From Paenibacillus endophyticus (GTDB lineage Bacteria > Bacillota > Bacilli > Paenibacillales > Paenibacillaceae): a stretch of 64,000 nucleotides of DNA. Where the stretch lies: assembly GCF_014192395.1 (NCBI RefSeq), contig NZ_JACHXW010000006.1, positions 62,001 to 126,000 of the forward strand. The letters are read 5' to 3'. This document shows, piece by piece, positions 10,801 to 19,659 of this stretch. Numbering within the stretch: position 1 is the stretch's first letter; every line of letters begins with the position of its first letter. The notes below the pieces were generated by a model. That model was not told the origin of the DNA. It searched no databases and saw only the letters and a list, made by a program, of their open reading frames with translations. A program made the position numbers and the translations under genes.

Positions 10801-10981
10801 CTTTCGATTATATGAATCAACCGGCGCACGCGAGCAGATTGCGCTGCGGCTGCCGCTGGCCGCAAGGGAGGCGGCTGTCGTCAATTTATTGGAACAGGAG
10901 CTCTATCAGCTGGACATTCAAGATGGTGTCGTACAGCTGAGCTTCAAGCCTTTTGAAATTGTAAGCATTCGCGTGCAATAA
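7844..10981 (+). CDS. Alpha-mannosidase, glycoside hydrolase family 38
   Basis: 1045 residues, typical for bacterial class II alpha-mannosidases. The GH38 zinc motif GQSHIDVAWLWP is present; the nucleophile motif LPDTFGYC has Asp354; the central and C-terminal beta domains follow. It overlaps the end of the GH3 gene. The ATG at 7844 is favoured over 7832 because GAGGG is properly spaced before it. No signal peptide is seen, so it is probably cytoplasmic. With the importer and the GH3 enzyme it suggests breakdown of a mannose-containing glycan. Confidence 0.92.
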   Translation: MHRINRFLKKLAGMQWKEAIPLPNWEMRKARYIVPGVYEYESDDFFVQTMDPLNSAQGVTYFLRKQLEIPSAWLGDPIGLFVEGGGEGMLKVNGVPYHGLDRNHMFVPLHMEGVGLNPLIEIELYDPIPEPVDPLNAQATIAPPIAYIRIQLVRVNKPMQSLMYGMKAVCESVWLLPEQDLKRLRLQDALYETMDETERRLDNGSLDGERLHGLEERLAKQVKAFAPAQGVNGKMHMVGQSHIDVAWLWPVRETVRKVSRTFSTMNTLMQEYPNFVYSQSQPLLYAFAKEHYPELYEQIKLRVAEGRWELVGGMWVEPDLNIPSGESLVRQILYGQLFYKEEFGKTSSIEWLPDTFGYCASLPQLLKLAGVDYFMTTKLNWNDTNRFPYDLFHWVGIDGTSVLSYLNHGLNEHTRPKDVHEHWEAYRHKDKLDELMLLYGHGDGGGGVTREMVEFTQRSEMMVELPSSHFSTAAEFFERAWEKRDDLPKWHGDLYLELHRGTYTTHARNKRSNRKAEVLYREAEIWSSLARDAFQPGQAEPVQAMLHEGWKLILLNQFHDIIPGTAIPETYVTSAEEYERVFKLGEACLEQSLTALTRRIHAQDEGKPYFVFNSLGWDRNAVVSIELNGEHKQLSAFDEDGNLLDSNLLHHCGSATLDISVKSIPAFGYTTVWLRPAPLAGTEGVTDPRELGDSWETSHYAIAFNAQGEIIRWFDKSAGRELILTGEKANEFQLFFDKPLIWDAWDIDPRFEAQRADSVQLLSKEVVVQGKAQDVLRFKWQIGQSFIEQHIIFYHDKKRVDFKTNVDWKEEHKLLKVAFPVDVVASKATYEIPFGALERPTHTNTSWEQAQYEVCGHRFADLSEGNYGVSLLNDCKYGYDIKESTMRLSLLRAPRWPDLTADQGDHVFTYSLYPHEQDWRSAHVLRNAMELNHPVRVMEGHVDAAAETNGRSQAGVLPSRQQLVRFESNHVILDTIKAAEQGVGTIFRLYESTGAREQIALRLPLAAREAAVVNLLEQELYQLDIQDGVVQLSFKPFEIVSIRVQ

Positions 10982-11021
10982 TCTGCTGCCAGCTTGATAA
11001 CAAAATAGGATGAAACGAAGA

Positions 11022-11069
11022 AACATCGCTCCGCTTCCAACGATTGTTGGAAGCATGAGCGATGTTTTT
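11022..11069 (+). terminator. Terminator of the sugar-utilisation operon
   Basis: A long stem (AACATCGCT / AGCGATGTT outer arms and GCTTCCAAC / GTTGGAAGC inner arms) is followed by TTTTT. Confidence 0.85.
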
Positions 11070-11071
11070 CA

Positions 11072-11169
11072 ACGTATAGGAAAGTATATGGGTTTTCTCC
11101 TACTTTCTCTATACGTTTCGCTGAAACGATGGCGTCTATTGAAAGGACGCCGTCAGGCGTTTCTCCTTA
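11072..11169 (+). repeat. 98-bp structured intergenic repeat, copy A
   Basis: This stretch matches 63695-63792 over 98 bp with no gaps and nine mismatches. It can fold into a hairpin with CGTATAG/CTATACG outer arms, a short CGTTT/AAACG hairpin, and a GATGGCGTC/GACGCCGTC hairpin. In the first stem a T-A pair here is a G-C pair in the other copy, so pairing is kept. It lies between convergent genes. It may be a REP-like element or an RNA motif; I do not recognise it as a named family. Confidence 0.8.
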
Positions 11170-11213
11170 GATGAAGCCTTTATTTGGTTGCAGATGCTCT
11201 GCTCGGAAGCCGT

Positions 11214-12101
11214 TTATCGACGAAAGTTCCAACCGAACAGCTTAACATGCACCATTAAGCGTGTAATCCAATAGGTCGCATAATAGAGAACAATAAAGAC
11301 AATGACCAGCGGCCTGAAGATAATCCAAAGCCCAATCCATATGACCAGCACCTGCCAAGGCTTCATCCGTTTCGCTAGACTGCTAGGGTATAAGAGAACA
11401 CGGTAAAGCTTGTATGTCTTTTGGAGTCCTTCCATGTATTCCTTGCGTATTTGCTGATCATCGGGATCCAGCCGTATGGCATTCTTCAGCATGTTCAGGT
11501 AGTCATCATAATCGTTCCGTCTCTCTGCGGACCAAGCGAGGTAGAGATAAACAAGATCGGATTCGACTTCAAGGCGCAGCGCCTTGCTGGCGAGCAGCCT
11601 GGACTCGGGGAAATGACGAAGGAGCGCTTCATTATAGCTTAGATTTGCGAGATACAAAGCATTCTCGGGAGATATTTCAAGCGCCTTCAGCAATAGATCT
11701 CTCGCTTCTTCGAATTTGCTCGTCTTATTGCAAATATTGGCGCGCAGGAAAAAATAATGGGGCTCGTAGGGATCAATGCGCTGGCCTTCGACGATCGCCT
11801 CCATGGCAGATTTCCAATGCTCCATGGTGTAATAGGTGTTGCTTCGTACGAACCAAGCTAACGTATTCTCCGGATCATGCCGAAGCGATTGGCCAGCCCA
11901 ATGGAGAGCCTGATCATATTGGTCCTGATGCAGGCAAATATGAGCGAGCAGCGCGATAGCGTTCGGGTCATCCGGCGTATCCTGTATAAGGGAGACGGCT
12001 AGCTTCCGAGCTTCCTCAAGCTTTTTCCATGCAATTAGCTGTTCGATTTGCTGATAACGCGTATTCTGAAGCTCTTCATCCCAGTTATCCATCCCAGTCA
12101 T
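11214..12101 (-). CDS. TPR-repeat membrane-associated protein
   Basis: 295 residues: about five tetratricopeptide repeats (about residues 35-230), then a C-terminal hydrophobic segment (about 245-290) that looks membrane-embedded. TPRs bind other proteins. It follows the AAA ATPase gene by 18 bp on the same strand, so the two are probably co-transcribed and may act together. A second ATG three codons in is an alternative start. No more exact function can be given. Confidence 0.82.
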   Translation of the reverse strand: MTGMDNWDEELQNTRYQQIEQLIAWKKLEEARKLAVSLIQDTPDDPNAIALLAHICLHQDQYDQALHWAGQSLRHDPENTLAWFVRSNTYYTMEHWKSAMEAIVEGQRIDPYEPHYFFLRANICNKTSKFEEARDLLLKALEISPENALYLANLSYNEALLRHFPESRLLASKALRLEVESDLVYLYLAWSAERRNDYDDYLNMLKNAIRLDPDDQQIRKEYMEGLQKTYKLYRVLLYPSSLAKRMKPWQVLVIWIGLWIIFRPLVIVFIVLYYATYWITRLMVHVKLFGWNFRR

Positions 12102-12119
12102 GTCCTCGCTCTATGGTCA

Positions 12120-13085
12120 TTATTTCAATCCGCTCTGTTTCATGTAATCCAAAACAATCTGGTAGTCTTGATTAACATCGCTGAAGGTGGCGTAGTTTTT
12201 GGCTGTCGCGAACCAATCCAGCGTGGTCGCTTTCCGCTGTTTGGACGCTTTCTTCAGATCATCCTGTACGATGGGCTGAATCTCTCCCGTTTCGAGTGTA
12301 CGCTCCAGTGCGCATTCGACGGCATCCTTAACGATTTGCTCCAAGTCCGCTCCTGAGAAATGCTTTGTTTCTTTGGAGATTTTGCTCAAGTCCAGCGAGG
12401 ACATCGGCTTTCCGGCTAGCTTCAGCTGCAGAATAGCTGCCCGCTCGGCTTCCTCTGGCGGCGGTACAAAGATCATATGATTAAAGCGGCCCGGCCTGCG
12501 TAGCGCAGAGTCGAGGTACCAAGGCGTATTGGTAGCGCCGATTACAAATACCTGATCGTTAAAGGTACGCAGCCCATCGAGCTCCATCAGAAGCTGATTT
12601 ACAAGTATTCGGTCATGATGCTGGCGCATCTGGTTCCGGCTGCCGCCCATGGCGTCCAATTCATCGATGAAAATAACGCAGGGCTTGTTCTCGCGTGCCT
12701 TCTCGAAAATGTCATGCAGGTTGTTTTCGCTTTGCCCGACATACATGCCAAGTATGGCTTGCAGCTCGATATGCATGAAATTGGCGTCAATTTCGCCGGC
12801 AACCGCGCGCGCAAGAAAGGTTTTGCCGCAGCCGGGCGGCCCGTAGAGCAGAAGGCTGCCGCCAGCCTCTTTGCCGTAAGCGGCGAAGAGCTCGGGCTGC
12901 TTAAGCGGCAATATGAAGTTCATGCGGATCTTTTTTTTCACGTCTTCAAGCCCGCCGACATCGGAAAAATTTTCTTCGGGCTTCTCGGATTCTACTAAAT
13001 CCTTGCCGTTGTTATCGAAACGAAGCACCTTCAGCTTGTTGCGGCGGCGATCGGCAAGATCGTCGCGGCCGTTATCATCCGACAT
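12120..13085 (-). CDS. AAA-family ATPase (FtsH/VCP-like, no protease domain)
   Basis: 321 residues with a short charged N-terminal tail and one AAA module: Walker A GPPGCGKT, Walker B VIFIDELDA, the second region of homology with an arginine finger (RRPGR), and a helical lid. There is no membrane anchor and no zinc-protease domain, so it is not FtsH itself. AAA modules of this type remodel or unfold proteins as hexamers. The start at 13085 has AAGGA at good spacing; the longer frame upstream lacks a ribosome site. The TPR gene downstream may encode its adaptor (inference). Confidence 0.85.
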   Translation of the reverse strand: MSDDNGRDDLADRRRNKLKVLRFDNNGKDLVESEKPEENFSDVGGLEDVKKKIRMNFILPLKQPELFAAYGKEAGGSLLLYGPPGCGKTFLARAVAGEIDANFMHIELQAILGMYVGQSENNLHDIFEKARENKPCVIFIDELDAMGGSRNQMRQHHDRILVNQLLMELDGLRTFNDQVFVIGATNTPWYLDSALRRPGRFNHMIFVPPPEEAERAAILQLKLAGKPMSSLDLSKISKETKHFSGADLEQIVKDAVECALERTLETGEIQPIVQDDLKKASKQRKATTLDWFATAKNYATFSDVNQDYQIVLDYMKQSGLK

Positions 13086-13167
13086 GGTCATCATCCTTAT
13101 ACAAACAAATTTGTTATTAGTGTACCAAATTTCCGGCAAAGATTGGGTATTTTATATTAGCCGAAAG

Positions 13168-15759
13168 TTATTCTTCTTTCAGCAGCTGCAGTTCTTCGGC
13201 GGCAAGCAAAGCTTGCGTACGCGAGGAAACGCCTAGCTTGACATAAATACGAGAGAGATAGACTTTGACGGTGCCCTCGGACAGCATAAGGGTTTGGGCG
13301 ATCGTTTTGTTCGAAGCGCCTTGACGGATGAGCTGAAGGAGCTGAAGCTCGCTGCGGCTAAGCTCTTCCAGCCTTGAATCGGCAGAAGCCTTGGCTCCTC
13401 TCGCAGGGAAGGCTTGCAGCAGCCTTTGTACGTAGTCCTCTGATACAGAGCCAGGAGGGCTTGCTTCCGGCGAATGCTCGCGATGATTCATATACCTTTG
13501 GAGCAATGTCCGCATACGCTCGCCTTCATCCGTATAGCTCCGCAAATAGCCAAACGGCTCAGTCAGCGCAAGTGCTTCGTGCAAAGTGTCGAGCGCATTT
13601 TTTCTTCGGCCTAGCTGATCCATCAAGCAGGCTTCAAGAATAGTCAGTTCGACGGTGCTCACCAAATGGCCTTCTCTCATGGCTTGAGGCTTTAGATAGG
13701 ATACAATCCGAAGCGCTTCGGTTTCTTTCCGCTGCGCTCCCAAAAGTCTCGCAAGCAACACATATTCAAAATAGCGATTGAAGACCGGCTTCTCCTTCAT
13801 GGAGATTTGCAGCTTCGGAAGCTCCTTCTTGGCAAGGGAGATGCTGCCATCAAGCAGATGCAGGCGAATCTTACAGGCTATTAGAGCTTGCTTCCAATGA
13901 AGGCTAGCTTGCTCGAGCAAAGCGAACTGCATCGCTTCATCGATCGTATCATGGGCCAAATAGGAAAGCCCTTGTGCCATATAAGCCATGGCTTGAGTAA
14001 TTCGGTTAGGCACAAAAAGCCCGAACGTCTTGCTCAAGCGGGCAGCGCGGTCAATAACGCCTAATAGAGCTTCAGCCTCCTTCAGGCGGTTCCACTCGTA
14101 ATAGCCTTCGCATAGAGACTGCATCACATATAGGTTGATTAGCGATTCGTTCCAGTTATGTGCTTTGAGCGTGCTGGTAAAGAGCTTCGCAATCTGCTCG
14201 GTGTCGGCGGTCAATGTGCCGTTCATACCGAAGGAGGTGCGCCGAACGAGCGGCTCCGTAAGATTGTAGTTGAAATTATAATAAATCGAGCTATGTGGAA
14301 GCATGTCATCTAAGCCTTTGCTGGCAAAGGCAAGCCATTGCTCGAATCTGCCGCTTGAGAACAGCAGGTTGGACTTTACGAATAATAAACCGCTTTGCAT
14401 TTGCTGATCGTGGGCGGCTTCAGGCTGCTGTTCAATATGTGCAAGCATCTCCTCTGCGCGATCGGGCTGACCGTTAACGATGAGCACGAAGGCGTGAAGA
14501 AGCGAGGTTTCCTGCGCCCTTCCAGCTGTCGTCTGAGGAAAGAAATCCAGCCAGCGCAGCAGGCTGGAGAATTCACCTTGCATTAACAGTGCTGGCGCAT
14601 GCTTCTCTAGCAGCTTTTCCGTCAGCGCCGAGTCATGCGCGGCAAGGGCATGGTCAAGCGCTTCAACGATAAATCCGCGCTCGGCCAAGCTGATGCTTGC
14701 GGCATGGTTATAAGCTATCCACAGGTCAGGGTGAAGCTGCTTTAATCGATTCTGCAAAAACTCGGCGAACAAATGATGATACCGAAACCATTCGTTGTGC
14801 TCATCGAGGGAAATGAGAAATAGGCTCTGCGCCTTCAACTGCTCCAGCATGCAGCGGGAATCGGGATGCTTCGTGATTACGCTGCAAAGCTCAGCATCCA
14901 TGCGCCCCAGCATTGCGGTCTGAAGCAGAAACCGAGACATGTCCTCGGGCAGCCCGGTCAATACTTCTTGAAACATGAAGTCAGCGACAGCGCGGTGACC
15001 GCCGGTAAAGCTAGCGATGAGACGATCGTAATCGGTCTCCGTTTGAAGCGAGATGGAGATGAGCTGGAGTGCAGTAACCCAGCCCTCGGTTCTCTCAAAT
15101 ATGCCATTCAGCTGTATGGCAGTTAAAGGGAGCAGCGTGGTTTCCTTGTAATACGCTTCCGTTTCATCCCGCGTGAATTGGAGCTGGCCGATAGGAAGGT
15201 CCAGATGCTCGGATTTGGCCGTCCATTTGACAAGGGAGAAAGGCAGCTCTGAACGCGAAGCAATGACCAAATGGGCATTTATTGGCAGATGGTCGATGAA
15301 ATAAGCCGTGCTGCTATGAATGTCTGGGTGCTGTATATATTGGTAGTCATCCCAGATGAGGACAATCGGTTGTTCATGCCTATGCAGCTCATTGATAAAG
15401 GCGTCCAGAAAAGTATCGATGGATGCCGAGGAGAGCAACGGCAGCAGCCTTGCAAAATGCTCCATGGGCTGGGCAGATGGCATGGAAGCCACTGCCTGCA
15501 CGGCATAACGCCAGAAACGAACCATGTCGTTATCGCGTGCATCCAAAGAAAGCCAGCTTGCATGAAGGCTTGTTTGATGAAGCCACTGGCTCAGAAGCGT
15601 TGTTTTACCAAACCCCGCAGGAGCGCAAATGCTTGTTAATCTGCGCTGAGTACCGTCGTTCAGCCGATCGGTTAGACGATTTCGGGCAACGAGATTTGAA
15701 CGCATAACCGGAAGCACGGTTTTGGTTTGCAAAAATACGTGATGAAGTGATGGGTTCAT
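13168..15759 (-). CDS. MalT-like LuxR-family transcriptional activator
   Basis: 863 residues. An N-terminal NTPase domain with Walker A (APAGFGKTTL, about residue 40), long helical repeats in the middle, and a C-terminal LuxR helix-turn-helix (about 795-855) ending in the gene. This is the layout of signal-transduction ATPases such as MalT. The ATG at 15759 is chosen for the GCGGAGG site seven bases upstream; the frame is open 30 codons further. It is divergent from the NHL/SLH surface protein, 162 bp away, which it may control (inference). Confidence 0.9.
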   Translation of the reverse strand: MNPSLHHVFLQTKTVLPVMRSNLVARNRLTDRLNDGTQRRLTSICAPAGFGKTTLLSQWLHQTSLHASWLSLDARDNDMVRFWRYAVQAVASMPSAQPMEHFARLLPLLSSASIDTFLDAFINELHRHEQPIVLIWDDYQYIQHPDIHSSTAYFIDHLPINAHLVIASRSELPFSLVKWTAKSEHLDLPIGQLQFTRDETEAYYKETTLLPLTAIQLNGIFERTEGWVTALQLISISLQTETDYDRLIASFTGGHRAVADFMFQEVLTGLPEDMSRFLLQTAMLGRMDAELCSVITKHPDSRCMLEQLKAQSLFLISLDEHNEWFRYHHLFAEFLQNRLKQLHPDLWIAYNHAASISLAERGFIVEALDHALAAHDSALTEKLLEKHAPALLMQGEFSSLLRWLDFFPQTTAGRAQETSLLHAFVLIVNGQPDRAEEMLAHIEQQPEAAHDQQMQSGLLFVKSNLLFSSGRFEQWLAFASKGLDDMLPHSSIYYNFNYNLTEPLVRRTSFGMNGTLTADTEQIAKLFTSTLKAHNWNESLINLYVMQSLCEGYYEWNRLKEAEALLGVIDRAARLSKTFGLFVPNRITQAMAYMAQGLSYLAHDTIDEAMQFALLEQASLHWKQALIACKIRLHLLDGSISLAKKELPKLQISMKEKPVFNRYFEYVLLARLLGAQRKETEALRIVSYLKPQAMREGHLVSTVELTILEACLMDQLGRRKNALDTLHEALALTEPFGYLRSYTDEGERMRTLLQRYMNHREHSPEASPPGSVSEDYVQRLLQAFPARGAKASADSRLEELSRSELQLLQLIRQGASNKTIAQTLMLSEGTVKVYLSRIYVKLGVSSRTQALLAAEELQLLKEE

Positions 15760-15921
15760 AATGCCTCCGCTAGTGATGACAAAATTGTCTATTATTCTAT
15801 TATAGGCTACCTTTTCCGACAAAATCGAGCAAAAGTTAACTTTCGTCAATCGTTTTTCTGTTTATGAGTTGCTAGTATCAATAAAAGCGATCAAGCACTC
15901 AAAAACAGGAGAAAAATCACG

Positions 15922-18900
15922 ATGAGGGAAGTGGGACAATTGTTTCAATTAGCAGGCAGGAACCGAGCAGCAAAGCTGGCGTTAGCGGCATCTTTGTTCT
16001 CATATGGCTGGGCAGGAATGGGGCAAGGCATTGCAGCGGCGGAAGGGATGACCGAAAGCTACAGCTTCGAGCGGATGGCGCCGGAGAAAGCCCATTATTT
16101 CAAATCGATAACGGACGTTGCGGCAGACCGAAGCGGAAACGTATTCGTCACAGAGTGGAATAAGCAGGAAATCAGCATATTTAATGCGGAGGGAGAGAAG
16201 CTCGGCGAGCTCGGAAGCATGGACGGAGCTGATTTTAGCCCCCGTAAATTGATTGTATCCGAAGCTGGTTTTGTATATGTGACAGACGGAAATGCGGTAT
16301 TTAAACTGGAAGTGGGCGCAGACTACGATTTTACGATAGTTGAGGAGTGGAACGGAGTAGAACAATTCGGCTACATTGCTTCAATTGCCGTTGATGAGGC
16401 GACAGGGAGAGTCTATGCAGCGGATGAGAGCTTGAATCAAATATGGCTGCTTGAAGAAGGGGATTCTGATTTCGAGAGCTGGACGGCCTATGCGACAACA
16501 GAGGAAGCCAGCATTAGCTTCAACCGCCTATCAAGCATTTCCGTTGATGCATCGGGGCATCTTTACGTTGCAGAGGACGGCAACCGCATTCTAAAGCTAA
16601 GCGGCGAGGGCTTGCTGTTGGATCAATGGGATGGAGATGGAGATGAAGAGCAGGCTTCGTTCGACACGGTATTCATTGACGATATCGGAGACATCGAGCC
16701 TGACGGTGAAGGCAATCTCTATGTGACAGATCGAGGCAATAACCAGATAGTACGTTTCAACTCGGAGTGGAAGGCTGTTGTCGTTGGGGAGGAAGGAAGA
16801 CGCAACGGGCAGTTCAATTCGCCAGAAGCGATAACCATTGCAAATGACGGAAGTGTGTATGTTGCAGACAAATATAATTATCGTGTTCAGAAGTTTGATT
16901 CTTCTCTTGGGCATATGGATACATGGGGGAACCTTGGCGGTGAGGCGGGACAATTTTTTATCCCCGAAGATATAGCAGTTGACACGGTTGGCAACGTATT
17001 TGTAGCGGATCAAGGCAATAATCGCGTGCAGCAGTTTAATAATGAGCTGTCATATATGCAGGAAAAAGGCGGCGATTCCGATTTCTTACCTATCGGATTG
17101 ACGGTTAATGCAGCGGGACAGATATATATGACAAGCTATGGCAGCCTTATTAAGTATGATCCGGCGGATGAATCAATTGCTGTCCTTAGCAATCGGCTTG
17201 GTGAGCCGCGTGACTTGGCCATGGATCGTGAAGGCAATGTTTATGTCGCAAATACAGGCGGCCATACCGTTGAAATATTTAATTCGGCTGGAGAGAACGT
17301 AGCCAGCTTTGCCGGTGAACCGGATTACAGCGGTGGTTTCTTTTACTTTAGGCCGCAAAGTATTGCAGTGGATAGCGAAAGAGACATTGTATACGTGACG
17401 GACTCTTTCCGTGTACAGACGTTTACTCGTACGGGCGAGCCTCTACAAGTCGAGTGGGCCGGATTAGGCGAAGACGATATTGGATACCTGTCGGATATCG
17501 CGCTTGACGTAATGGGCAATGTGTATCTTGCCGATAGCGTGAATAATCGCATCCGGAAATATGCTCCAAACGGCGAGCTTCTGGAGAGCTGGGGAGAAAC
17601 GGGCAATCAAGACGGGGCATTCGATGGATTGCGAGGCATCGCTGTTGATCGGTTCGGTAATGTTCTGACAACCGAGAGCAATAACAACCGGCTTCAAAAA
17701 TTTGAGTTTCTGCAAAATCAATTAGCGGGAATAGCATTGTCTGCGGGGACGTTAAACGAAGCATTCGAAGGCAGTCGGAGTACCTATACGGCTAATGTAG
17801 AAAATAAAGTCTCGAGTATTTCAGTCACACCATCTGCAAGGCAGGCGGGTGCTCGCATTGAAGTGAACGGCGAGCTTGTGGAAAGCGGAGCGGACTCGGC
17901 AGCCTTTGCACTTACGGCAGGTGAGACGGAAGCCATTGAAATCAAAGTTACTGCGATGGACGGCCAAGTACGGAGCTATGAGCTTTCTGTGTTACGCGCC
18001 GCAACTGGAGATGGCGGCACTGGCGGAGATGGCGGAGACGGCGGCGATGGTGGTACTGGCGGAGATGGTGGAGATGACGGAGATGGTGGAGACGGAGGCG
18101 ATGGCGGTACTGGCGGAGACGGCGGAGATGATGGAGATGGTGGAGACGGGGGCACTGGCGGAGATAGCGGTACTGGCGGTGACGGAGGTAGCGGAGGCAC
18201 TGGCGGCACCGGAGGCGTCTCGCCGAATCCTGGAAGCGGGCTGTTGGACCAAACGATAGGCGGACAGGCTGGGCAAGTCATCCTGCAAAACGCAGCTGTC
18301 CATCAGACTGCTGCCGGAGTTGCTGAAATTATGATTAACAGCAGCGGCGTGGATGCGCTCCTCGCGCTAAAGCCGCTGCCGACATTAGTTACTATTGGCG
18401 TATTGCCGGGCTCCGTAGAGCAGGTGAATCTGAAGCTTCCAGCTGCAATCACACAGCTGTCAACGCAAAACCCGGAGGCCGAATTAGAGCTGAGGACCTC
18501 TTTTGGCACATTGAAGCTTCCTCTTCTGGAGTTAGCGAAGCAAGTGGACCCTTTGACCGATTCGATTCGGATTACGATACATGCGTTTAACGGTGCAAGC
18601 TCGGAAACGAAGGAAACTGAGCGTGTCATGCAGTTGAATAGCGCAGAATCGGTGGGCTCCCCGCTGCTCGGCTTGAAGCTGGAAGCTCTGAGCGCGGACG
18701 GCACTGTCAGACCGCTCGAATATCAAGCTGGCTATGCTAAGCTCATCATTGAGCTGCGTGCGGGCGATGCCGAGCAGGATTTGGCTGCTGTTTCGTTCAT
18801 GGGAGGTATGAGCGGAAGCGTGTATGGCGTCCCGGCAAGCTATGGCGAAGGCAAAGCGGAGCTTAAGCTGAAGAATGGCGGCAATTACACGGTATGGCGG

Positions 18901-19488
18901 CATGTCACCAGCTTCAAGGATGGAAAAGATGCAGCTTATGCGATAAAAGCTATCCAAGCGTTAAGCAACAAATTTATAGTGCAAGGAATGAATGACAGGA
19001 GTTTTCTGCCGTTTGGCGAGGTGACTCGCGCGCAGTATATAACGATGGTTTTGCGGGCGGTAGGCGTAAAGCTTGCTCCTGTACAAGCAGCTGCATTTAT
19101 AGATGTGAAGGAAGGACAGTGGTATGCCGATGCTGTCATGACGGGTTATCGCTTGGGGCTGGTTAATGGTTATGAGGATGGCTCCTTCAGACCTTCCGGC
19201 GTAATAAACCGTCAGGAGATGGTGACGATCCTGTTCAATGCGCTTAAGTATGCCGGACACATAGAAGCTATACCTGCTGAGGAAGCAGATAAATGGTTGG
19301 AAGGATTCAGTGATGAAGGAGAAATTTCACCTTGGGCACGACAAGCAGCAGCCTATGCCGTAAAGCATGAATGGATGCAAGGCACGGGCGAGGGAAGACT
19401 TAGCCCGGCTGCTGAAGCAAATCGTGCACAGGGGGCTGTGCTTATTTACAACATGATGCAAGGGCTGGGTTTAATAAGCAGCGAATAG
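15922..19488 (+). CDS. Secreted NHL-repeat protein with cadherin-like and SLH domains
   Basis: 1188 residues. A signal-peptide-like N-terminus (about 1-40); roughly ten NHL beta-propeller repeats with GNVFVAD-type strands (about 50-590); a cadherin-like beta-sandwich domain (about 600-690); a Gly/Asp/Thr repeat linker (about 695-768); a domain of unknown type (about 775-1000); and three S-layer homology domains (about 1005-1185) that anchor proteins to cell-wall polysaccharide. It is therefore likely a cell-surface protein with propellers that bind sugars or proteins. The ligand is unknown. AGGAG precedes the ATG. Confidence 0.9.
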   Translation: MREVGQLFQLAGRNRAAKLALAASLFSYGWAGMGQGIAAAEGMTESYSFERMAPEKAHYFKSITDVAADRSGNVFVTEWNKQEISIFNAEGEKLGELGSMDGADFSPRKLIVSEAGFVYVTDGNAVFKLEVGADYDFTIVEEWNGVEQFGYIASIAVDEATGRVYAADESLNQIWLLEEGDSDFESWTAYATTEEASISFNRLSSISVDASGHLYVAEDGNRILKLSGEGLLLDQWDGDGDEEQASFDTVFIDDIGDIEPDGEGNLYVTDRGNNQIVRFNSEWKAVVVGEEGRRNGQFNSPEAITIANDGSVYVADKYNYRVQKFDSSLGHMDTWGNLGGEAGQFFIPEDIAVDTVGNVFVADQGNNRVQQFNNELSYMQEKGGDSDFLPIGLTVNAAGQIYMTSYGSLIKYDPADESIAVLSNRLGEPRDLAMDREGNVYVANTGGHTVEIFNSAGENVASFAGEPDYSGGFFYFRPQSIAVDSERDIVYVTDSFRVQTFTRTGEPLQVEWAGLGEDDIGYLSDIALDVMGNVYLADSVNNRIRKYAPNGELLESWGETGNQDGAFDGLRGIAVDRFGNVLTTESNNNRLQKFEFLQNQLAGIALSAGTLNEAFEGSRSTYTANVENKVSSISVTPSARQAGARIEVNGELVESGADSAAFALTAGETEAIEIKVTAMDGQVRSYELSVLRAATGDGGTGGDGGDGGDGGTGGDGGDDGDGGDGGDGGTGGDGGDDGDGGDGGTGGDSGTGGDGGSGGTGGTGGVSPNPGSGLLDQTIGGQAGQVILQNAAVHQTAAGVAEIMINSSGVDALLALKPLPTLVTIGVLPGSVEQVNLKLPAAITQLSTQNPEAELELRTSFGTLKLPLLELAKQVDPLTDSIRITIHAFNGASSETKETERVMQLNSAESVGSPLLGLKLEALSADGTVRPLEYQAGYAKLIIELRAGDAEQDLAAVSFMGGMSGSVYGVPASYGEGKAELKLKNGGNYTVWRHVTSFKDGKDAAYAIKAIQALSNKFIVQGMNDRSFLPFGEVTRAQYITMVLRAVGVKLAPVQAAAFIDVKEGQWYADAVMTGYRLGLVNGYEDGSFRPSGVINRQEMVTILFNALKYAGHIEAIPAEEADKWLEGFSDEGEISPWARQAAAYAVKHEWMQGTGEGRLSPAAEANRAQGAVLIYNMMQGLGLISSE
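18007..18213 (+). repeat. In-gene Gly/Asp/Thr-coding tandem repeat
   Basis: Imperfect units built from GGCGGAGAYGG encode runs of GDGG and GTGG within the surface protein. The tract is a flexible linker and is likely to vary in length between strains. The reverse strand gives a spurious proline-rich frame. Confidence 0.85.
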
Positions 19489-19492
19489 AGTC

Positions 19493-19548
19493 AAAAGGGT
19501 ATTTCTTAGCAGGCTTTTCGCCTGTTGGAGAAATATCCTTTTTTTATC
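19493..19548 (+). terminator. Terminator after the SLH protein gene
   Basis: AAGGGTATTTCT pairs with AGAAATATCCTT around a GCAGGC/GCCTGT inner stem, followed by seven T. Confidence 0.85.
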
Positions 19549-19600
19549 ATATGTACAGCTTTACAATCTGCGTAGAAACCAACGCTAGCAGTCTTGCTTT

Positions 19601-19621
19601 GCTAGAGACATATGTTCTAGC
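19601..19621. promoter_or_regulatory. Palindromic operator candidate
   Basis: GCTAGA and TCTAGC arms flank ACATATGT, itself a palindrome. It lies directly before a TATGAT -10-like box (19623-19628) upstream of the oxidoreductase gene, a good position for a repressor site. The cognate regulator is unknown. Confidence 0.4.
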
Positions 19622-19659
19622 GTATGATAAAGGCTGGACAAAACAGGAGGCGTTAGCAG

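Noticed and set aside
18007-18213. CRISPR-like short repeats
   Set aside because: Units are contiguous, in frame, and without spacers; they encode a Gly-rich linker.
17976-18281. Proline/serine-rich frame on the minus strand
   Set aside because: It is the reverse reading of the Gly/Asp repeat in the SLH protein gene.
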